A stretch of DNA of 32,498 nt from Ectocarpus siliculosus (GCA_000310025.1 FN649741.1:2379689-2412186), one strand, 5' to 3'. Positions 9,525-20,314 are shown, counted from the first letter of the stretch. Numbers and translations are program-made. Notes: generated by a model from the letters alone, not told the origin.

Positions 9525-11313
9525 GGGGGGGGGGGACTCATAGTCGTGCATGCCATAGTCGTTAGACCATTGACCTCGTATCCCTACAAAGCCGGAACAG
9601 AATACGCCGGGTTCTCACCGAGCAGGCTCTCACATCATCAAGCGCGAAGCGCCGTGAGGTATTCGGCGAGTCGCATGAAGGGTGCGCTGCATCCTGCCAA
9701 GGGTGTTTGGCATCTTGTGCTTACTTCCTTGCGTACGGATGACAGCTGCGTATGACTTGATTTGTTTTCTGGCGCTATCACTTTTAGAGACACTTGTAAG
9801 CGCTGTGTAACTGCCTCGAGGGTGCTTGACCAATTTAACACAACGTGCGACTATCCCCCTAGCGCGGAGTGAGGGTTCTCGACCCCGCACAACATGATCT
9901 ACTCGACCGTCATTCATGGTTACCGCAAAAAACCAAAGGCAAAAGAACGGTAACCTGGTTGCCGAGCTCATGAAGTGAATCGGCTTGTTTACAACATCGC
10001 TGCCAAGCGACGAAAACCCAACCCCCATGGCAAACACCGAGCGGGGGGTAGCTTGTTTTACAACGTCGCCGCCAAGCGACGAAAACCCAGCCCCAATGGC
10101 AAACAGCGGGGGGGGGGGGGGGTACTCATAATCGTGCACGCCCTAATCCTTAAACCATTGACCTCGCATCCCTACAAAGCCGGGATGGAATACGCCGGGT
10201 TCTCACCGACCAGGCTCTTACATCACCAAGCGCGAAGCGCCGTGAGAAATTCGGCGAGTCGCATGAAGGGTGCGCTGCATCCTGCCAAGGGTGTTCGGCA
10301 TCTTGTGCTTACTTCCTTGCGTACGGATGACAGCGGCGTATGACTTAATTTATTTTCTGGTGCTATCACTTTCAGAGACTTGTAAACACTGTGTAACTGC
10401 CTCGAGGATGCTTGACCAATTTAACACAACGTGGTGCGACTATCCCCCTTGCACGGAGTGAGGGTTCTCGATCCCGCACAACATGATCTACTCGACCAAC
10501 ATTATGGTTACCAAGAACAATAAAACCAGAGGTAATAAAAACAATGCGGTAGCCTGGTTGAAGAGCTCACGAAGTGAATCGGCTTTCTTTACAACGTCGT
10601 TGCCAAGCGACGAAATCCCATCCCCGATTGCAAACACCGAGGGGGGGGGGGTGTACTCATAGTCGAGCATGCCGTAATAGTTAGACCATTGACCTCGCAT
10701 ACAAAGCCGGGACGGAGCACGGCGGGTTCGCACCGGACCAGGCTCTCACATAACCAAGCGCGAAGCACCGTGAGGTATTCGGCGAGTCGCATGAAGGGTG
10801 CGCTGCATCCTGCCAAGGGTGTTCGGCATCTTGTGCTTACTTCCTTGCGTACGGATGACAGCGGCGTATGACTTAATTTATTTTCTGGTGCTATCACTTT
10901 CAGAGACAGTTGTAAACACTGTGTAACTGCCTCGAGGATGCTTGACCAATTTTACGCAACGTGGTACGATCATCCCCCTTGCGCGGAGTGAGAGTTCTCG
11001 ACCCCGCACAGCATGATCTACTCGACCACCATTCATGGTTACCGCAAGAAAACAAACCAGAGGTAAGAAAAAACAATAACCTGGTTGCCGAGTTTACGAA
11101 GTGACTTGGCTTGTTTTACAACGTCGTTGCCAAGCGACGAAAACCCAATCCCGATGGCAAACACCGAGGGGGGGGCTTGTTTTACAACGTCGTTGCCAAG
11201 CGACGAAAACCCAATCCCGATGGCAAACACCGAGGGGGGGGCTTGTTTTACAACGTCGTTGCCAAGCGACGAAAACCCAACCCCGATGGCAAACACCGAG
11301 GGGGGGTGGGGGT
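9525..11313. repeat. three tandem units of a G-run-bounded repeat (about 530-660 bp each)
   Basis: Units begin after G runs at 9525-9535, 10108-10122 and 10641-10651 with GTACTCATA or GACTCATAGTCG, and end in CAAACACCGAGGGGGG. Shared landmarks are ACCATTGACCTCG, GCGAGTCGCATGAAGGG, TTCGGCATCTTGTGCTTAC, GTATGACTTAATTTATT and TCGACCCCGCACA. Units are about 85-95% alike, and a fourth copy lies at 27144-27664. Each unit ends in one or more 66-bp subunits: two in the first, one in the second, three in the third. I recognise no transposase and no terminal inverted repeats. Confidence 0.85.
11110..11307. repeat. three exact-period 66-bp subrepeats
   Basis: CTTGTTTTACAACGTCG starts at 11110, 11176 and 11242, exactly 66 bp apart, and each unit ends in a G run. 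The 66-bp length is a multiple of three, so open frames of repeating 22-residue peptides appear on both strands. I treat these as a by-product of the period, not as genes. Confidence 0.85.
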
Positions 11314-12632
11314 GGGGGTGTCTGTATAGGGGGGGGGAGTATTGTGCATCGGGGTGCCCCTAGCCGTATGCCCTCGTCCGTTTTCGCCGCGCCTGTACGC
11401 CGTTACGCCGTTTGGCGTATGCATACCACACCTAGATGACTACAGAGGGAGAGCATGGTTAGCGCACCCTCAGGGGGTATCATAGGCCTAGCCCAGGCTG
11501 TTGCGGTGCAAAACTACAGCCAAAAGTGTCCTCGACGCGCAGAGAAGAAGTAAACTCGGAGTTCAGCGAAGAAATAAATGGAGAGGGCAGTGTGCGGAAG
11601 AGGGTGCGAGGAGGTTAGGGGTCAGGTTAAGGGGGAGAAGAGGAGGAGGAAGGGAGGAGGAGGAGGAGGAGGAGAAGGGTTGGGAGCAGGAGGAAGAAAA
11701 GGGGCCAGGCGTACGCTCGGTGGGGCCTAAATTCACCCCAAAACGGCGTGCGTGAGAGAATGTCGGAAGGTGGTAGGCGTAACGGTGAACGAACGAAACA
11801 CTCCTCGCTATACGTGCGAGCTCCTACATGACATACGTACTGCGATTTCCGTCGGGCTTTGTGGGGTTCTTTTCGTGCACGCGCCGCGTATCGGCGTGAC
11901 GCACTGAAAATTCATTTGACGATGTCGTGTGGATCTTTGGTGTGCGTGTGGTTGCTCCAACAACGACACGTTAACGCAGCCATGTAGGCACATTTTTATG
12001 TGTTGAATTGTGTTTCATATGTGTACGACGGGCTGAGCAGGTTTGACTTGCACTATTGACTGCGAACAGCTGCTACGTAAATCATACACATTCGGTATTC
12101 AGCTTTGGGCTGAGGACCGATGCTGAACATCCTGAAAAACTCCTCTTCAGCTTGCGTCAGCCAGCAAAAATAATTTCCAGCTGGATACTCCCATTGGGGC
12201 GCAATTCTCCTCCAAGCGAGCCTATAATGTGAAAAAAAGAAGGTGTTCATTTCCGTGCCAGTCTTAAGCATGTCATGCATCACATGTACAGAGCTGGCAA
12301 CTAGTAATGTCTTGCAGCACCTGCCTTGCTCAAGTCGTGCTGTTCTCGCAGCTGAAAGTGACTACTGAAAGTAGTTGATAGGTCATACAATTCTGTCGTT
12401 GGGGGTGCCACGGGTAGCAGAGAAATATATTTTTGACCCTTTTCCTCGAAATCCGTGCCCCTATTGCCACCGCTTTCCCTCGACGGGAGGATATTGCTCG
12501 TGATACTGTAGATACGAGGCACTTTACAGCCTCTTGAGTGCTTCCTATGAGAATACATCGCTCAGACCTACGGCGTGACTACTGTTTTGATGCCCCTTTG
12601 CCCTCGCAATACAATACGTGTACTTTTGCAAG
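11314..12632. other. gene-poor stretch with a polypurine (GGA-rich) tract
   Basis: The + strand is almost pure purine from about 11628 to 11705, with GGAGGAGGAGG repeats. That can form triplex structures and gives a Glu/Arg-rich artefact frame. Minus-strand frames at 12053-12283 and 12301-12558 have no recognisable motif. I looked here for a first exon belonging to the gene that starts at 12633 and found no CSxCGRK-type coding sequence. Confidence 0.5.
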
Positions 12633-12815
12633 GCGCTGTGTGCAGTCGGGCAACCAATGCACGTACAGCAAACGGCGGTGGCATCTCCACCAACCAAACG
12701 AGGAGAGGCGTGAGCTTCAGCGACCTAATGGTGAATGCGCTCACGGTAGAGAGGCTGTGCTGGAATCCACACGACCCGAAGCACGCCCGACATCTGGCAT
12801 GTTGGCTATGAAGAG
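12633..12815 (+). CDS. exon with second half of the Zn2Cys6 cluster
   Basis: Acceptor TTTTGCAAG|G. The single leading base completes the codon left open by any of the three first-exon cassettes. The frame then gives RCVQSGNQC, so that C4-X2-C5-X6-C6 is restored exactly when it follows the ...PC(G/R) end of a cassette. The basic YSKRRWH follows, then a Gln/Glu-rich linker. It ends at donor GAAGAG|GTACCG, and the next exon's first base makes the Arg of MLAMKRFRLSAS. Confidence 0.8.
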
Positions 12816-15800
12816 GTACCGTACACCGAGGTCAAGAGGCAGCTAGTCAATACCTTGTAACGTCGAGTTGTACGTCAACAGCTGTTGCACACATGCGTGC
12901 AACGCAAACTCTCACTTCTTCCGTGAGTGCATGAAGTGTTTGGCATTGGTGAACATTTTTAACGTGAATCAAAAGAAACGTTGTGTTGCGTCTTTCATAG
13001 CGTACTGCTACGGGGTCCTGCGAAACTGCGCGCCCACGTGAATTTAGCATTTTTCAGCTTACATCCTGCACCTGTAATGGCCAATGGTGAACTTTCCTAA
13101 CCCTGTACACGTTCGTACGACTGTGCCACCCATAGGTAAAAGCACGTGCCGACCAGATTACCCTGTCAGCGTAAATGGAGAGCGCGCGTGGCGTCTTGCA
13201 TACAGCACATTGTTGGGACGCTTCTTTGATCATGTCTTTGTTCCGTATCTTGTTGGGACATACAGGTTCAGGTTGAGTGCATCTCTGGCGACTGGCCTGG
13301 TGGGAATGCGTGAGAACGTATTCCTGAGCGACTTCTTCGGTTGCTTTGGTTTTCTTCCGCTAACCACCCGAGGGTATGAATGTATATTGTTAGTACACAT
13401 GAGATCCAGGCGGGGGACGCTCTTGGCTAAGTGCTGTTACTCGTGTGTAAAGTGGTCTTTGTCGTTAAACTTGCATGCAAACAGCACAGCGTTGTCACTC
13501 GAGTGGTGCTGATGTTCTGACCCTCACACGATCACCCGACACGTGGCACTTGTACGATGACTTTGCTGTGCTGGCAGTTACATTCGCGAGGCGATGGTGA
13601 AGATCATGACACCCCGCTCCTCTCTGCGGCAGTCAGTAGGGGCCGACTGTGACGACGAAGGACCTTTTCATGGCATCGAATCAGGGGCGGAATGGATTAA
13701 GACCTCGGAACGCAATCAATTTCCCATGGATCCGTCGACGTGCACATTCTGGTGTGCAATTGCTCTGGGGGCGCTTGCGAAGGGCAGTCCTGTCGAGTCG
13801 GTAAGAAGGTGGCGGCATTTCTCTCCCTCTGCATGTGAACGCTTGTCGCTTGCCGAGAGTGCAGCCAGCCGTCGATTTTTCTATATGCAACTGACAACCC
13901 ATCTGGTGTGATGTGTTTCCTTGGACTGGCATGACCGTTTCGCCATGCTATCGACCTCCCTGCCTCTCCGCGGTTTCGGAAAGGTGTCGAAGCACTGTGA
14001 ACTGGCACAGGAAGCTCTGCCAAAGAGCGACTCCGGTCCCGCAGACTTGGAGGTCGTAAAGTGAGTCACACTGAGACAATAGAAGGCGAGATCGCTTCCG
14101 TCAGCGACCATTTGGATCAAACTGTGGGCAGTTCACGCTATCCTCAAGCCGATGACCTGACGCTTTCGTTTTCGGAAAGTTCGCCGGGTTTATCATATGA
14201 CTAGAGGCTCGTGCTATATGAAATATCTCACGCCAATCAATCATCCTTACTGCTTGTTGTTCGTGTCCAGGGCATGGGTAGTTCTGGCCTACCTGTACGG
14301 CTTCATGGGCGACTTGGTAAGCTATCGTCCCAGGCCCTGTCGTGCTCGCAATTGTGCATCACCTTTGACGTGTTAAGTGTCCGAATCTGTTCCTCTGTGA
14401 CGAGGCAGCCCGCACGCATGGACTTTTGCAACTGTTTTCATCCACGGCGTTCCTGGAACACGTTGGAAATGGTCTGTTGCCAGCGAATATCTCTTGTTTT
14501 GGTTCCTGTGTCGTCCTTTGCTCGGCTGATACGTCTGTCCTTAGGTACACTTTCAGGAGTACCTGGCTCTTTCGGACTCGTTTTTGACGAGTTCTATCGA
14601 GCAAGGGTCCGCAGATATGCTTTCAGTGGTGAGAACTCCGTAAACACCCGCCTTAGGGTACGGATTGCGACGGGCAAAGAGCAGCCACCTCTACGAAGGT
14701 GTAAGCCGTTTCTCGTGCGGCGGGCTCATCCTGACCATGACAGCCTCATTTTGCGGTCGAAGGCATGGCGTGAACCCAGTTCCTAATAGACGGCTTGCAC
14801 GAAATGTTTTTCGCAAAGTCTAGTTTGTTCCTCTCTCCTCATGCTATGCTTCGGCCAGCGATCACTGTCGCTACAGTTGAACTACCCTATGTGGCCGTGC
14901 GCTGATCAGGGATTCGCGGAGGTTGTCAAGCACACACAACTTATGGCCGATGCTTCCGTCGGACCTTGGCAAATGAAGTCGTGTAGCGCCCAAGAGCAAG
15001 CTCTTCCGCAGGTATGCGGTCGCTTGCATCTCGCACTGTACGTGTAGTATGGCACTGGTTCCTTCAACCAGAGTGCGTCGGCCGGAACTGATGTTTGCCG
15101 AGAGAGTGTTGCATACGTGCCTCGATTAACTACCGTGGGGCAAGGCTGCCCACCGGGCAGCATCTTTGCACTCCCAGGAAGCAGTAGCCTTCAGCATACC
15201 GAGCGGCAACTATTGAGACTCGCTTTATGTCTCTGCCAACACCACGACCCTTCTAGCCTGATAATCCCGCCTGATCGCCTATCTTGCCCACCGGCAAAGT
15301 CCCAGTTGAAGAAAGCTGCCACGAAGGTCGAGCTGAATAAATATGCCGCTCAGTCGCTAAGAGCGTTTATGGAAGCTGCCCAGGCAAACGCGCGCACCCA
15401 AAGATGGATGGCGTGCGAACACGTATGCGAGGCCGCGTCTGATGGCAGATCAAGCACAGGTCTCCGGTCCGAAAAGGTTCTTCTGCCTCGGGAGGTAGTC
15501 GATGCGATGGAGACGGCGTCAAGGCGTGGCAATGTTCTCAACTTTGAGCCTCTCGAACAAGCGGTAGACCAGTGAGTTGAAACACGTTGCTTCAAGCGCA
15601 TTTGTTGAGCGTATGTCATTTGCCTGTTTGGCATACAGGTGGGAAGACAGTTCAAACCGACACAGCAGTATCGGGATACTTGAGGGTGGATATCAGAGGC
15701 TATCGAAACCGCTCGTCGCCTCGGCGTCAGGCCCAGCCGTCTTTCCTCCTTCCATTGGCTCGCCCCTTCCCGTACACCCGTTGTTTTACCTCGTGATCGG

Positions 15801-17151
15801 GCTGCATGTCGAATTGGGATGCGGTGGTGCGGTGACTCTGGCGAGCAGGCCAAGCGTGCGTGGGGGTATTGGCAGCCTTCTCATCGACGCGTAAGCTGGG
15901 GATGAGTTCTGGATGAGAAATTAGCGGTCTGTTCTTGTTATCGACTCTTGTGTCATATTTTGGACCACCGGGGTTGCAGTGGCCATCAAGTGATCAAAGC
16001 AAGCTTGAGATGCCACGCAGTCTTGCACAACCAATTTTTTAGTTTTGCATCACTTTTATTCGTCACTTTCGGGATTGCCGATGAAAACTAGGGCTTCACG
16101 TTGCAGCATTTCTCTTGGGCAAGGGCGTTGCAGCAATTGAGACTTTATCATGCCGTTTCGCCCCCGACCACGATAATGTGATTTCCCGAACTTTACAGAA
16201 TCCTAGTCTTCACGAAGGCAGCAAAGGGCGATCTGGATGCCGCCGTTGAGAGAATGGTCCGCTGCGTTGAGATTTTCGAGCGATATCCTGGCTTGTGTCG
16301 CAGCATGATAGGGTGAGTAAGGGTTTGTGCCTTACAGACGTGATGTGAGGTAACCCCCGGTCTCATTTAACAGACGGCGTGAGCTGGGTCCTCTGGCCGT
16401 CGAAAAGGGCATTGGCCGATTATAAACGAAGGTTAATCATAAAGCAACTTCGTTCACGCACAAAGTCTGCTGGCGATGGCACGGTAAAGTAGTCCACACA
16501 ATTTGACGTTCGCGCGCATGATGTTCCAATTTCCCGTTCGTGATAGCACCTTTCGGGCCTAGGGCTCCACCAACTCTTCTCTTTAAGAGCTTTCCGTACT
16601 GCTGTTTCCGGGCATCCTCATGGACTCTCTGATTTTCTGCTTGAATAGAGTACAATCGTTGACAAAGCCCCAAACCCTGACTGGGGTACGGTCGTCAAGC
16701 GATTTCGGCCGACGCATTGCCTGTTGTTGAGGAAACCCCGAGAACCGGGTAGTGGTCACTCAATGGTTGATGTACGATGCGCCTGCTTTCTCTGAGATCA
16801 ATATGTTGGATAGTTTTCATCCAGAACGCAGCTTTGCTTTCAACGAGTGCACGCAATAGTATGGATTTTTGTTGCGCACGTCCTGTCGTGGTAAACCGAG
16901 CGATGTGCGCTACATGTGTTGGCATTGCTCATGTTTCCCTTCGCTCCCCGCTGCCGACGTGTAAACGAAAGATTCCACATGGCGCACACGACGTTGGTGT
17001 GTCTTGCTGCGATTGGCGGCCCCAGACATGGAGCGGCATACGACAGGTTGAGGGGGTCCTACAATTATTTTCGCCCTTCTGGCTCGCGGCCCGTACCCCG
17101 TTTGGACGAGTGGCAAGGAGTGGATGCCTTCTGCGACGATTTCTATTGCAG
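12633..17151 (+). CDS. Zn(II)2Cys6 transcription-factor-like gene body, eleven exons, first exon not adjacent
   Basis: Exons, read by matching GT/AG sites and phase: 12633-12815, 13266-13373, 13578-13800, 13984-14060, 14271-14316, 14545-14628, 14657-14698, 14859-15011, 15072-15571, 16199-16312, 16972-17151. All ten junctions keep one open frame of roughly 560 codons. Exon 1 of this set gives RCVQSGNQCTYSKRRWH, the last two cysteines of a zinc cluster plus its basic tail. Later pieces include LSDFFGCFGFLPLT, CTFWCAIALGALAKG, VVLAYLYGFMGDL and QEYLALSDSF, helical and hydrophobic as in the middle regions of Zn2Cys6 regulators. The DNA-binding role is inferred from the cluster; family membership of the body is my impression, not a search result. 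No start codon and no terminal exon are found, so the gene is partial as seen. Confidence 0.8.
13266..13800 (+). CDS. two exons of the body region before and including CTFWCAIALGALAKG
   Basis: Exon 13266-13373 (acceptor TACAG) encodes LSASLATGLVGM, then LSDFFGCFGFLPLTT, and leaves GG at the donor. Exon 13578-13800 (acceptor TGGCAG) starts with the T that completes Gly, continues YIREAMVKIMTPRSSLRQS and ends ...CTFWCAIALGALAKGSPVES at the donor TCG|GTAAGA. The amphipathic and hydrophobic character fits the alpha-helical middle domain of fungal-type regulators. Two acceptors six bases apart (after 13265 and 13271) are both in phase. Confidence 0.75.
13984..15011 (+). CDS. five small exons of the middle region
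   Basis: 13984-14060 encodes VSKHCELAQEALPKSDSG and ends with AA; 14271-14316 begins with the G that completes Lys and encodes AWVVLAYLYGFMGDL; 14545-14628 encodes VHFQEYLALSDSFL and more; 14657-14698 is a 42-nt mini-exon; 14859-15011 contains NYPMWPCADQGFAEVV. For the last, an alternative acceptor at 14877 is also in phase. The mini-exon is the least certain: skipping it also keeps the frame. Confidence 0.68.
15072..15571 (+). CDS. largest exon of the transcription-factor body
   Basis: Acceptor TTCCTTCAACCAG; 166 open codons plus two bases; donor CCA|GTGAGT. The middle is rich in Ala, Lys and Glu (KKAATKVELNKYAAQS), so helical, and the end is LNFEPLEQAVDQ. The next exon (16199) begins with the A that completes Gln, followed by ILVFTKAAKGDLDAAVERMV, an unbroken helical run across the junction. 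A large second frame on the minus strand over this exon has no motif and is a shadow. Confidence 0.75.
16199..17151 (+). CDS. last two recognised exons of the transcription-factor body
   Basis: 16199-16312 encodes ILVFTKAAKGDLDAAVERMV to CRSMI and leaves GG at donor G|GTGAGT. 16972-17151 begins with A, then FHMAHTTLVCLAAIGG, YDRLRGSYNYFRPSGS and EWQGVDAFCDDFYC, ending at the donor GCAG|GTATTT with two bases over. An alternative acceptor at 16374 would give 16 codons and a stop. What follows 17151 is unclear; the palindromic array begins about 215 bases later and may have cut off the true 3' end. Confidence 0.7.
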
Positions 17152-17364
17152 GTATTTGTGCCCAACACCTCATGCACTGCAGACACTTGATGGCTCCATC
17201 GCGGGCAAACGAAAAATACGCACCCTTACCTTGTCGTGTTTCGGCGAGAATTCGGTGACTCCGTTTGGTGACGACTGCAAAGATATTTTCTCAAAGTAGG
17301 CTTGGGGTCGCATCTGGCGGCGCCTCCTCTCCAATCTTCAGTTTTGCTACACCGACCATTAGAC

Positions 17365-17480
17365 ACCCATGGGTCACCCGTGGGCCGCCCATGGCCACTT
17401 CATGGGCCGCCCATGGGCTGCGGCCGATGCAGTTCCAATGGGCAGCCCATGAAGTGACCATGGGCGGCCCATTAAGTGCC
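17365..17480. repeat. CCCATGGG-type array with a 37-bp-arm inverted repeat
   Basis: Arms 17381-17417 and 17435-17471 are inverted copies with three mismatches around a 17-base loop, so the strand can fold into a long GC-rich hairpin. GGGCNGCCCATGG motifs recur throughout. It lies about 230 bases after the last recognised exon of the transcription-factor gene. Confidence 0.75.
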
Positions 17481-17675
17481 CACCGTGAGAACTTCAACCT
17501 AGACCTTCGCCACCTGCATATCAACCTAGAACCTAGCCACCAGCGCCAACCTAGCACGCATCGTGTGGGCTTGGCGTTAGGGTTACGGTTAGCGTTCGGG
17601 TTATTAGCCGCTATAATGCCCGTTCCAAAGCAAATAATCTATTGTTTAGGAGTACGCTGGTTCGGTTGAAGGGGT
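17481..17675. other. spacer between two CCCATGGG arrays
   Basis: Contains a (C/A)AACCTAG(A/C) short repeat (17505-17560) and TTAGGGTTACGGTTAGCG (about 17577), which faintly recalls telomeric repeats. No gene is supported. Confidence 0.45.
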
Positions 17676-17679
17676 CTCA

Positions 17680-17795
17680 TTGGCCGCCCATGGGCTGCCC
17701 ACGGGCTACCATGGGGTCAACCATGGGTCAACCATGGGCAACGAAGTGCCCATGGGTTGCCCATGGGCTGCCCATGGGTGTCCCATGGGAATTTT
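17680..17795. repeat. CCCATGGG palindromic array, 11-bp units
   Basis: Successive 11-mers GCCCATGGGTT, GCCCATGGGCT, GCCCATGGGTG and TCCCATGGGAA fill 17750-17793. Earlier units are GGTCAACCATG variants. CCCATGGG is a perfect palindrome, so each unit is self-complementary. Confidence 0.75.
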
Positions 17796-17806
17796 GCAAA
17801 ACTGTA

Positions 17807-18850
17807 GAAAGTGTGGGAGACCCCTCCACTGCCTCGACACGAAAACAACGTTCGACAGCCCCACTCATCGGTAGGGCGATCGACCTGATTGCAAGCAAGA
17901 TGAACGCGATCGCGACACCACCGGTAGACAACATCGACGTCTGCGTGAAAACGAAGAGCACGGACAGCGACAAGGGCGGGACGGGTTTCCGGGGTCGCTG
18001 GGAGAACCAGAGTGACACTGTGTCAGCGGGCGACGTTGCTGAGAAGACCATCTGCACAGTTCCTGCTTGTCCAACTGAGGGCGAGGCTGAATATTGTAGG
18101 GCCTCCACGAAGGCGTCGACAGCACCGAGTGGGCCGTTAAGCTTGCCAGGAATGAGTGACGGGGGCGGGGTGGTTGAGGATACGGAGGACTATATATCTT
18201 GCGTTGGCGCAGGGAATTGGTTGGATGTGACCCATGCCATGTTAGATGCAATCTGAACGTGGTCCTCGAGGAAGCCAACTTGGCTTGCAAGCTCTGGGTA
18301 GCTCAAAGGGAATCAGGATCGGAGGGCCTTTTCGTCTCTTGGATGTGTGCATGTGAGTATTGCTGTAGGATGCGTCACAACAACAGTAGTTTCATCTCGG
18401 CTCAATCCCTTGGAGTCTAGGAAGTATTGTGAATCACAGGAACCTGAGTGCAGGGGATGTTGCCGTGTCCTTCATGTTGACTGCTCGACGTGCCTGCTTT
18501 CGGCACAGTTTTCAGGTAGGTCGCTCCTTCGTCTATCTCGGTGACTTGGTTGCGTTCCACTCTTAACACATGAAGCGAGCATATGCAGGTATGTACATCG
18601 CTCCCTAGCGCGAGTCACCCACTAGACTATTTTATTTTGCCGACTACTTACAGCAGTACTCACAATATCTCGCACGGGACATGCTGGACTGCGACAAATG
18701 CAGTCTCTACAGGCATCAGTCGCCACGAGTCAGGCATTCACTGGCGTGGGAGATACACACGAAGGACATGTACCACTGTAAGCCAAAGCGGGTGTGTAAG
18801 GTGTCGAGATGTACGATACGTCAATGCGACAATGCATCAGGGGGGGCAGC
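17807..18850 (+). pseudogene. Cys-rich PHD-like gene, fragmentary
   Basis: An open stretch from 17807 to 18256 ends ...EDTEDYISCVGAG and then reads off frame. One base less in the GGG at 18212-18214 would join it to GELVGCDPCHVRCNL, which resembles the GELxxCDxC core of PHD fingers. Next come LEEANLACKLWVAQRES to about 18350 and a donor-like CAT|GTGAGT. An exon-like piece, 18441-18511, lies between ATCACAG and CAG|GTAGG and encodes CRGCCRVLHVDCSTC. A further piece near 18660-18840 encodes MLDCDKCSLYRH and YHCKPKRVCKVSRC. PHD fingers usually read histone tails. One expected Cys (CVGA) is missing and the frame is broken, so a decayed gene is likely, but unrecognised splicing is an alternative. 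The domain call is tentative. Confidence 0.4.
18256..18620 (+). repeat. segment duplicated at 25549-25900
   Basis: GAAGCCAACTTGGCTTGCAA and the sequence after it recur at 25573. Weaker similarity continues to TTG(G/C)TTGCGTT(C/T)CAC and GAGCAT(A/C)T near 18590. Both copies keep the reading EANLACKLW(V/L)AQxES, so the ancestor was probably coding. Confidence 0.7.
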
Positions 18851-18859
18851 GGTAGATAT

Positions 18860-20186
18860 TTGCTCGGCTTGGGCGATGACACAGACAGGTTGGTGGTGTG
18901 CTGGGGATCTTGTACTGCTACCACTCGGTGAAAGCACTCCTGTCAAGAAAACGAGCCACCCCCCGGTTGGTCGCGCCCGTTCGCTGACGCGAATGAAACC
19001 GATGCATCTCGATCTGTTGGGGAAAGCATGGCGTAATATCGTATAGTGGCCGTCAACATCTCGCGATGTTCACTGACGAAAGTCTCGCCTGAGGTGGCAC
19101 ATTCCTCCCAAGACCAATAACCTCATACTTCAGAGGTACGATCTCAGACGCGATGATCCACAAACCACTAGAGCACAAGTCGCTACAAGTTGGGTTAGGG
19201 ATGGGATGCCACCGCCTGTTGCGGGAAACGATGAAACGACTGTACAATAGTTTCCACCTCAATCCGCCCACTCGGTTCGGATAAATTGGACTACTGTCTG
19301 GCCTCGCTCGGTTCGGATAAATTGCGGAACGTAGGTTCTGCGAAGGGGACGATTGCAAGAAGGCATTCATCGCCATCAAAACGACAGCCGAGGGAAGCAT
19401 CGCGAAAGCGCCGTCATATGGACGATCTTATGATCCGTCAGACGTAGGTCAGAGGTGTAGATGTAGACGGAGGGGGCGGATAGAGGGAGAGAGACAGGAG
19501 GAGCAGAAAAAAACCGATTGATGTCGAGTGACAGGGGAATAGTTCTTGGTGCTCGGTCACCAACCTATTCCGGTTAGTAGGCTGAGAGAGTTATGTGATC
19601 GATGAACTACGCTGAAGGGGGGGAAATAAGGGGCGCGTGGTGCACTTGTGTATTGATACTTTGACCAAGCGTGTCAACCCGCTTCACAAGAACCAAGTCC
19701 TCAGAGCTTCGCTGCGACAACGGAGCAATAACGTAGGGTCCGACCTGCCGTTTATTCCCAAAGAAAAAATAAGGACTGCATCTGTTTAACCACACCCAGT
19801 TTGTTTCTCAAACGTATGTCCTTACTGTGAACGGTAGGTGCTGGTGGGCTTATCACGGTTTTCTTACCTCCGGACCATGAGTTTCAGCTGTACAAGACGG
19901 TGAGATATGTTGTTAAGGCTAGTGTATATATAGGTCGCCAGCAAATTTATTTGTTGTTTGCGACCGCGGATCCCTTTACTCTCCCATCCATAATGTGCAA
20001 TTGGCTGAGTCACCGGACACAGCAGGCATATGGCGATCCTAAACGCCAACGTCAATGTTACTGTGGTGCGCGTGGTTGGTTTTATGTCGCATCCTTTGCG
20101 TAGCGGCTACGTCGTGGTGATTGTATAAAGGCAGCATAGAGTACATGATGTGGCCGCCCAACTAACCAGGCACCCGGTACTGCTCG
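18860..20186. other. no convincing gene
   Basis: TCGGTTCGGATAAATTG occurs twice (about 19270 and 19308). GGGTTAGGG lies at about 19193. Frames on both strands are short and motif-free. Confidence 0.45.
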
Positions 20187-20314
20187 GTGTCATGCTGCGC
20201 GAGATTGCGGGCTCAGTTTCGATGTTGTACTTTCATTCAAGTGATAAGTCCCTGGGATATGCAACATCGTACGTACCTTCCGATTTTTGGTGGTGGTAGA
20301 GATGGAAGACGATT

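Noticed and set aside
10960-11020. GGTTCTCGACCCC in the 550-bp repeat as a tRNA-type B box
   Set aside because: The match is weak, no A box or clover-leaf can be built, and no Pol III terminator is placed correctly.
9630-11296. Minus-strand frames with a repeated VFAIGxGFSSLGNDVVKQA peptide
   Set aside because: The peptide comes from the 66-bp subrepeat, whose length is divisible by three; the opposite strand is equally open with another 22-residue repeat.
13984-15571. Minus-strand frames overlapping the transcription-factor exons
   Set aside because: They ignore the consistent splice phases on the plus strand and carry no motifs.
16199-16312. Similarity of this exon to CRAL-TRIO N-terminal or ankyrin helices
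   Set aside because: Only a short helical resemblance; the phase-linked neighbours with a zinc-cluster half fit a transcription-factor body better.
18441-18850. CXXC-type CpG-binding or EsV-1-7 domain
   Set aside because: Cysteine spacing does not fit either pattern; PHD-like is the nearest, and still tentative.
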